Positions 62,635 to 64,000 of a stretch of 64,000 nt of DNA are shown in pieces. The position numbers and the translations under genes are program-made. This stretch comes from Rhizobium sp. R634 (lineage in GTDB: Bacteria; Pseudomonadota; Alphaproteobacteria; Rhizobiales; Rhizobiaceae). The notes beneath the pieces were generated by a model, which did not search any database, was not told where the DNA came from, and saw nothing but the letters and a program-made list of their open reading frames with translations. How positions within the stretch are numbered: position 1 is the stretch's first letter; each line of letters starts with the position of its first letter. The stretch spans positions 475,500 through 539,499 of the forward strand of contig NZ_LOKW01000023.1 of assembly GCF_002211305.1 (NCBI RefSeq), given 5' to 3'.

Positions 62635-62853
62635 TCACGCGGATGCCAAGATAGTGATCATCGCTAGTGCGGAGCCAACGCCGGCCCCAGCGAGGCCCGT
62701 TGTCATATAGCCGGTAAATCTCCCTGCTTGGCCGTGCCTGATCTCCTCAGCGGTCCCGAGAACAGCCGCCAGGCCGGCAGCAATCCAGCATGAAAGCGTC
62801 AACGTTCCCAAATGTATCGCCCAGTGCGGTGCGTCGATCGAAAGCACTGTCAT
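62635..62853 (-). CDS. Small membrane protein
   Basis: 72 residues with two hydrophobic helices (LGTLTLSCWIAAGLAAVLG and GYMTTGLAGAGVGSALAMITIL). The ATG overlaps the stop of the DUF982 gene upstream (ATGA). Function unknown. Confidence 0.65.
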   Translation of the reverse strand: MTVLSIDAPHWAIHLGTLTLSCWIAAGLAAVLGTAEEIRHGQAGRFTGYMTTGLAGAGVGSALAMITILASA

Positions 62854-63110
62854 GCGAAGACCCTCGCGGCGAGCGCCGCCTCAATGAACGCCCTGCGAGC
62901 TCCCTCGACACTTCCACGGCGTGCGATGGCGTCGACGCATCTGCGCTTGGCGACGCCGAACTCACGAGAATGGGTCAACGGCCAGCGATGGAGAAGCGCC
63001 GCAAGCGCCGCGTCCGGACCCTCAATGCGCTCACGCATGCCGTCGCCGATCCGGACGTATACCGGTGGCTTCCAATTCACATGGAAGCCGATATCGATTA
63101 CCTTTTCCAT
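62850..63110 (-). CDS. DUF982 protein
   Basis: 86 residues from the ATG at 63110. The DUF982 pattern is clear: PPVYVRIGDGMRERIEGPDA, ALAALLHRWPLTHSREFGVA and ALAARVFA-type end. Function unknown; many rhizobial copies exist. Operon with the small membrane protein. A stress promoter candidate lies 30 bases upstream. An upstream in-frame start at 63167 is not needed. Confidence 0.8.
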   Translation of the reverse strand: MEKVIDIGFHVNWKPPVYVRIGDGMRERIEGPDAALAALLHRWPLTHSREFGVAKRRCVDAIARRGSVEGARRAFIEAALAARVFA

Positions 63111-63139
63111 TGCAGACCTCATTGCAAGGTTTCCCGCCC

Positions 63140-63164
63140 AACCGCCTTCAGGTGTCCGAGTTCC
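63140..63164 (-). promoter_or_regulatory. Candidate EcfG-type promoter of the DUF982 operon
   Basis: On the minus strand GGAAC, 16 bases, GGTT; the -10 ends 29 bases before the ATG at 63110. Confidence 0.5.
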
Positions 63165-63232
63165 CAAGCCATACTGGTTGGTCCGCTATCGAACAGCTTC
63201 GAAGAGAAGATAGGAAGAGATCGTGATCGTTA

Positions 63233-63600
63233 ATGATGTTAAACGACCGTCCAATAAGCCAGCCAACTTTCCCGCACGCGTCAAGTTCGCCATCAATCTG
63301 CTTGGCCGCAAGGTAGGCTGATCAGATGGAACAGGAGCTGACCGCCGGCCTGGGCAAATGGCAGATAGCCGAGTTCGTTGAGGATGATGAAGTCGAGACC
63401 GTTGGGGTAGTCGGCCGTCCGCCCTTTTGCCGCTGCGCGTTTCCGTTTCCAACCGATTGACCAGATCGACGACGTTGAAGAACCGTCCCCGCGCACCGTT
63501 GCGGATCAGGGCGCGGGCAAGTGCAATGGACAGGTGGCCCAACGATGAGAGTTTGGCGAAGGCCAAATGGTTCGGCTTGAAGGGATATGAACCGCCGACA
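63233..63600 (-). mobile_element. istB: IS21-family istB remnant
   Basis: Pieces of an IstB helper ATPase in two minus-strand frames: KLSSLGHLSIALARALIRNG then ARGRFFNVVDLVNRLETE in one, and GRTADYPNGLDFIILNELGY then LPFAQAGGQLLFHLIS in another. LDFIILNELGY is the Walker B region with Asn where IstB usually has Asp. Both ends and istA are missing, so this is a dead insertion-sequence fragment. No terminal repeats seen. Confidence 0.75.
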
Positions 63601-63692
63601 CACTTGGGTTAGATTGTCTATCTGGTTAAGGAGAAGATCGGCACCAGGCCTGCTTGGACGTCCCGCCATGCGCGCCACGTTCGGCCTCCCCG

Positions 63693-64000
63693 TTAAAGCG
63701 CCTTTTGCAGTTCCGGCAGTGCGTCGAAGAGATCGGCGACGAGGCCGTAGTCGGCGACCTGGAAGATCGGTGCCTCCTCGTCCTTGTTGATGGCGACGAT
63801 CACTTTCGAATCCTTCATGCCCGCCAGATGCTGGATGGCGCCTGAGATGCCGGCGGCGATGTAGAGATCGGGGGCCACCACCTTGCCGGTCTGGCCGACC
63901 TGCCAGTCGTTCGGGGCATAACCGGCATCGACGGCCGCACGGCTGGCGCCGACGGCGGCACCGAGCTTGTCGGCAACCGGCAGGATGACCTCCTTGAACT
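63693..64000 (-). CDS. etfA: Electron transfer flavoprotein alpha subunit, C-terminal part
   Basis: The frame continues beyond the end of the window; the 102 visible residues are the FAD-binding domain: FKEVILPVADKLGAAVGASR, AGYAPNDWQVGQTGKVVAPD, YIAAGISGAIQHLAGM and PIFQVADYGLVADLF. ETF carries electrons from acyl-CoA and other dehydrogenases to ETF-quinone oxidoreductase. The IS21 remnant starts about 90 bases after its stop. Confidence 0.92.
   Translation of the reverse strand, partial: FKEVILPVADKLGAAVGASRAAVDAGYAPNDWQVGQTGKVVAPDLYIAAGISGAIQHLAGMKDSKVIVAINKDEEAPIFQVADYGLVADLFDALPELQKAL

Noticed and set aside
1..64000. CRISPR arrays, tRNA or rRNA genes, phage genes, replication origin
   Set aside because: No regularly spaced repeats, cloverleaf-like sequences, phage structural genes or repABC-type genes were noticed on either strand.

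Overview
The window looks like part of a large replicon of a Rhizobiales bacterium (Rhizobium, Sinorhizobium or Agrobacterium group). The grounds are high GC, many ATGA-overlapping operons, Usg and DUF982 proteins, an imuA-imuB-dnaE2 cassette behind a GTTC-N7-GTTC LexA box, candidate GGAAC-N16/17-NGTT (EcfG/RpoE2-type) promoters, a groESL operon and rhizobial-style TRAP and LIV transporters. No tRNA, rRNA, CRISPR array or origin was seen. Species cannot be fixed from the sequence alone.

Layout. 1-1.8 kb: the end of a four-carbon acid-sugar pathway (otnK, otnC). 1.9-4.2 kb: two genes that each carry one frameshift (an epimerase and a DUF3422 protein). 4.2-24.4 kb: a coherent catabolic cluster. 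On the minus strand runs a nine-gene operon: LIV-type binding protein, crotonase-fold protein, SDR-fold protein, AMP-forming acyl-CoA ligase, iron-type alcohol dehydrogenase, thioesterase, aldehyde dehydrogenase, adenylate kinase, XdhC. On the plus strand lie livGFHM, then a molybdenum hydroxylase operon (coxM-coxS-MBL hydrolase-coxL) with coxG divergent, then a tandem-HxlR regulator divergent from a MocA-type nucleotidyltransferase. Three intergenic regions of this cluster share a 17-bp sequence (two copies identical, one 15/17), always pointing into an enzyme operon, so the whole 20 kb is probably one regulon. It would import an organic acid or ring compound, hydroxylate it with a Mo enzyme, open a ring or ester bond, activate the product with CoA and oxidise it. 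The SDR protein lacks all four classical catalytic residues and the crotonase lacks both catalytic glutamates, so the central chemistry is probably not textbook beta-oxidation. The substrate is unknown.

24.6-30.2 kb: a chemoreceptor and a fused DctQM TRAP transporter with its binding protein; their promoter regions share a TTATACCT element. 30.2-35.9 kb: the SOS mutasome operon imuA-imuB-dnaE2. 36-39 kb: small conserved proteins and an MFS transporter. 39-41.7 kb: groESL with a CIRCE-like element and an RpoH-like promoter, divergent from usg. 42-50.6 kb: a hybrid histidine kinase, DNA ligase D, DinB and an SRAP (YedK-like) protein. 50.8-53.4 kb: a KimA/APC-type permease with a 36-residue membrane protein. 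53.5-63.2 kb: a Crp-type regulator, several small proteins, a type II NADH dehydrogenase operon, a manganese catalase fused to a DUF892 domain, a thioredoxin-reductase-like enzyme and a DUF982 operon. An IS21 istB remnant and the 3' end of etfA close the window.

From about 41 kb on, at least five genes or operons have plausible general-stress (EcfG) promoters, so this half reads as a stress and DNA-repair island. Its unassigned stretches hold decayed genes (SRAP, LysR and IS remnants).
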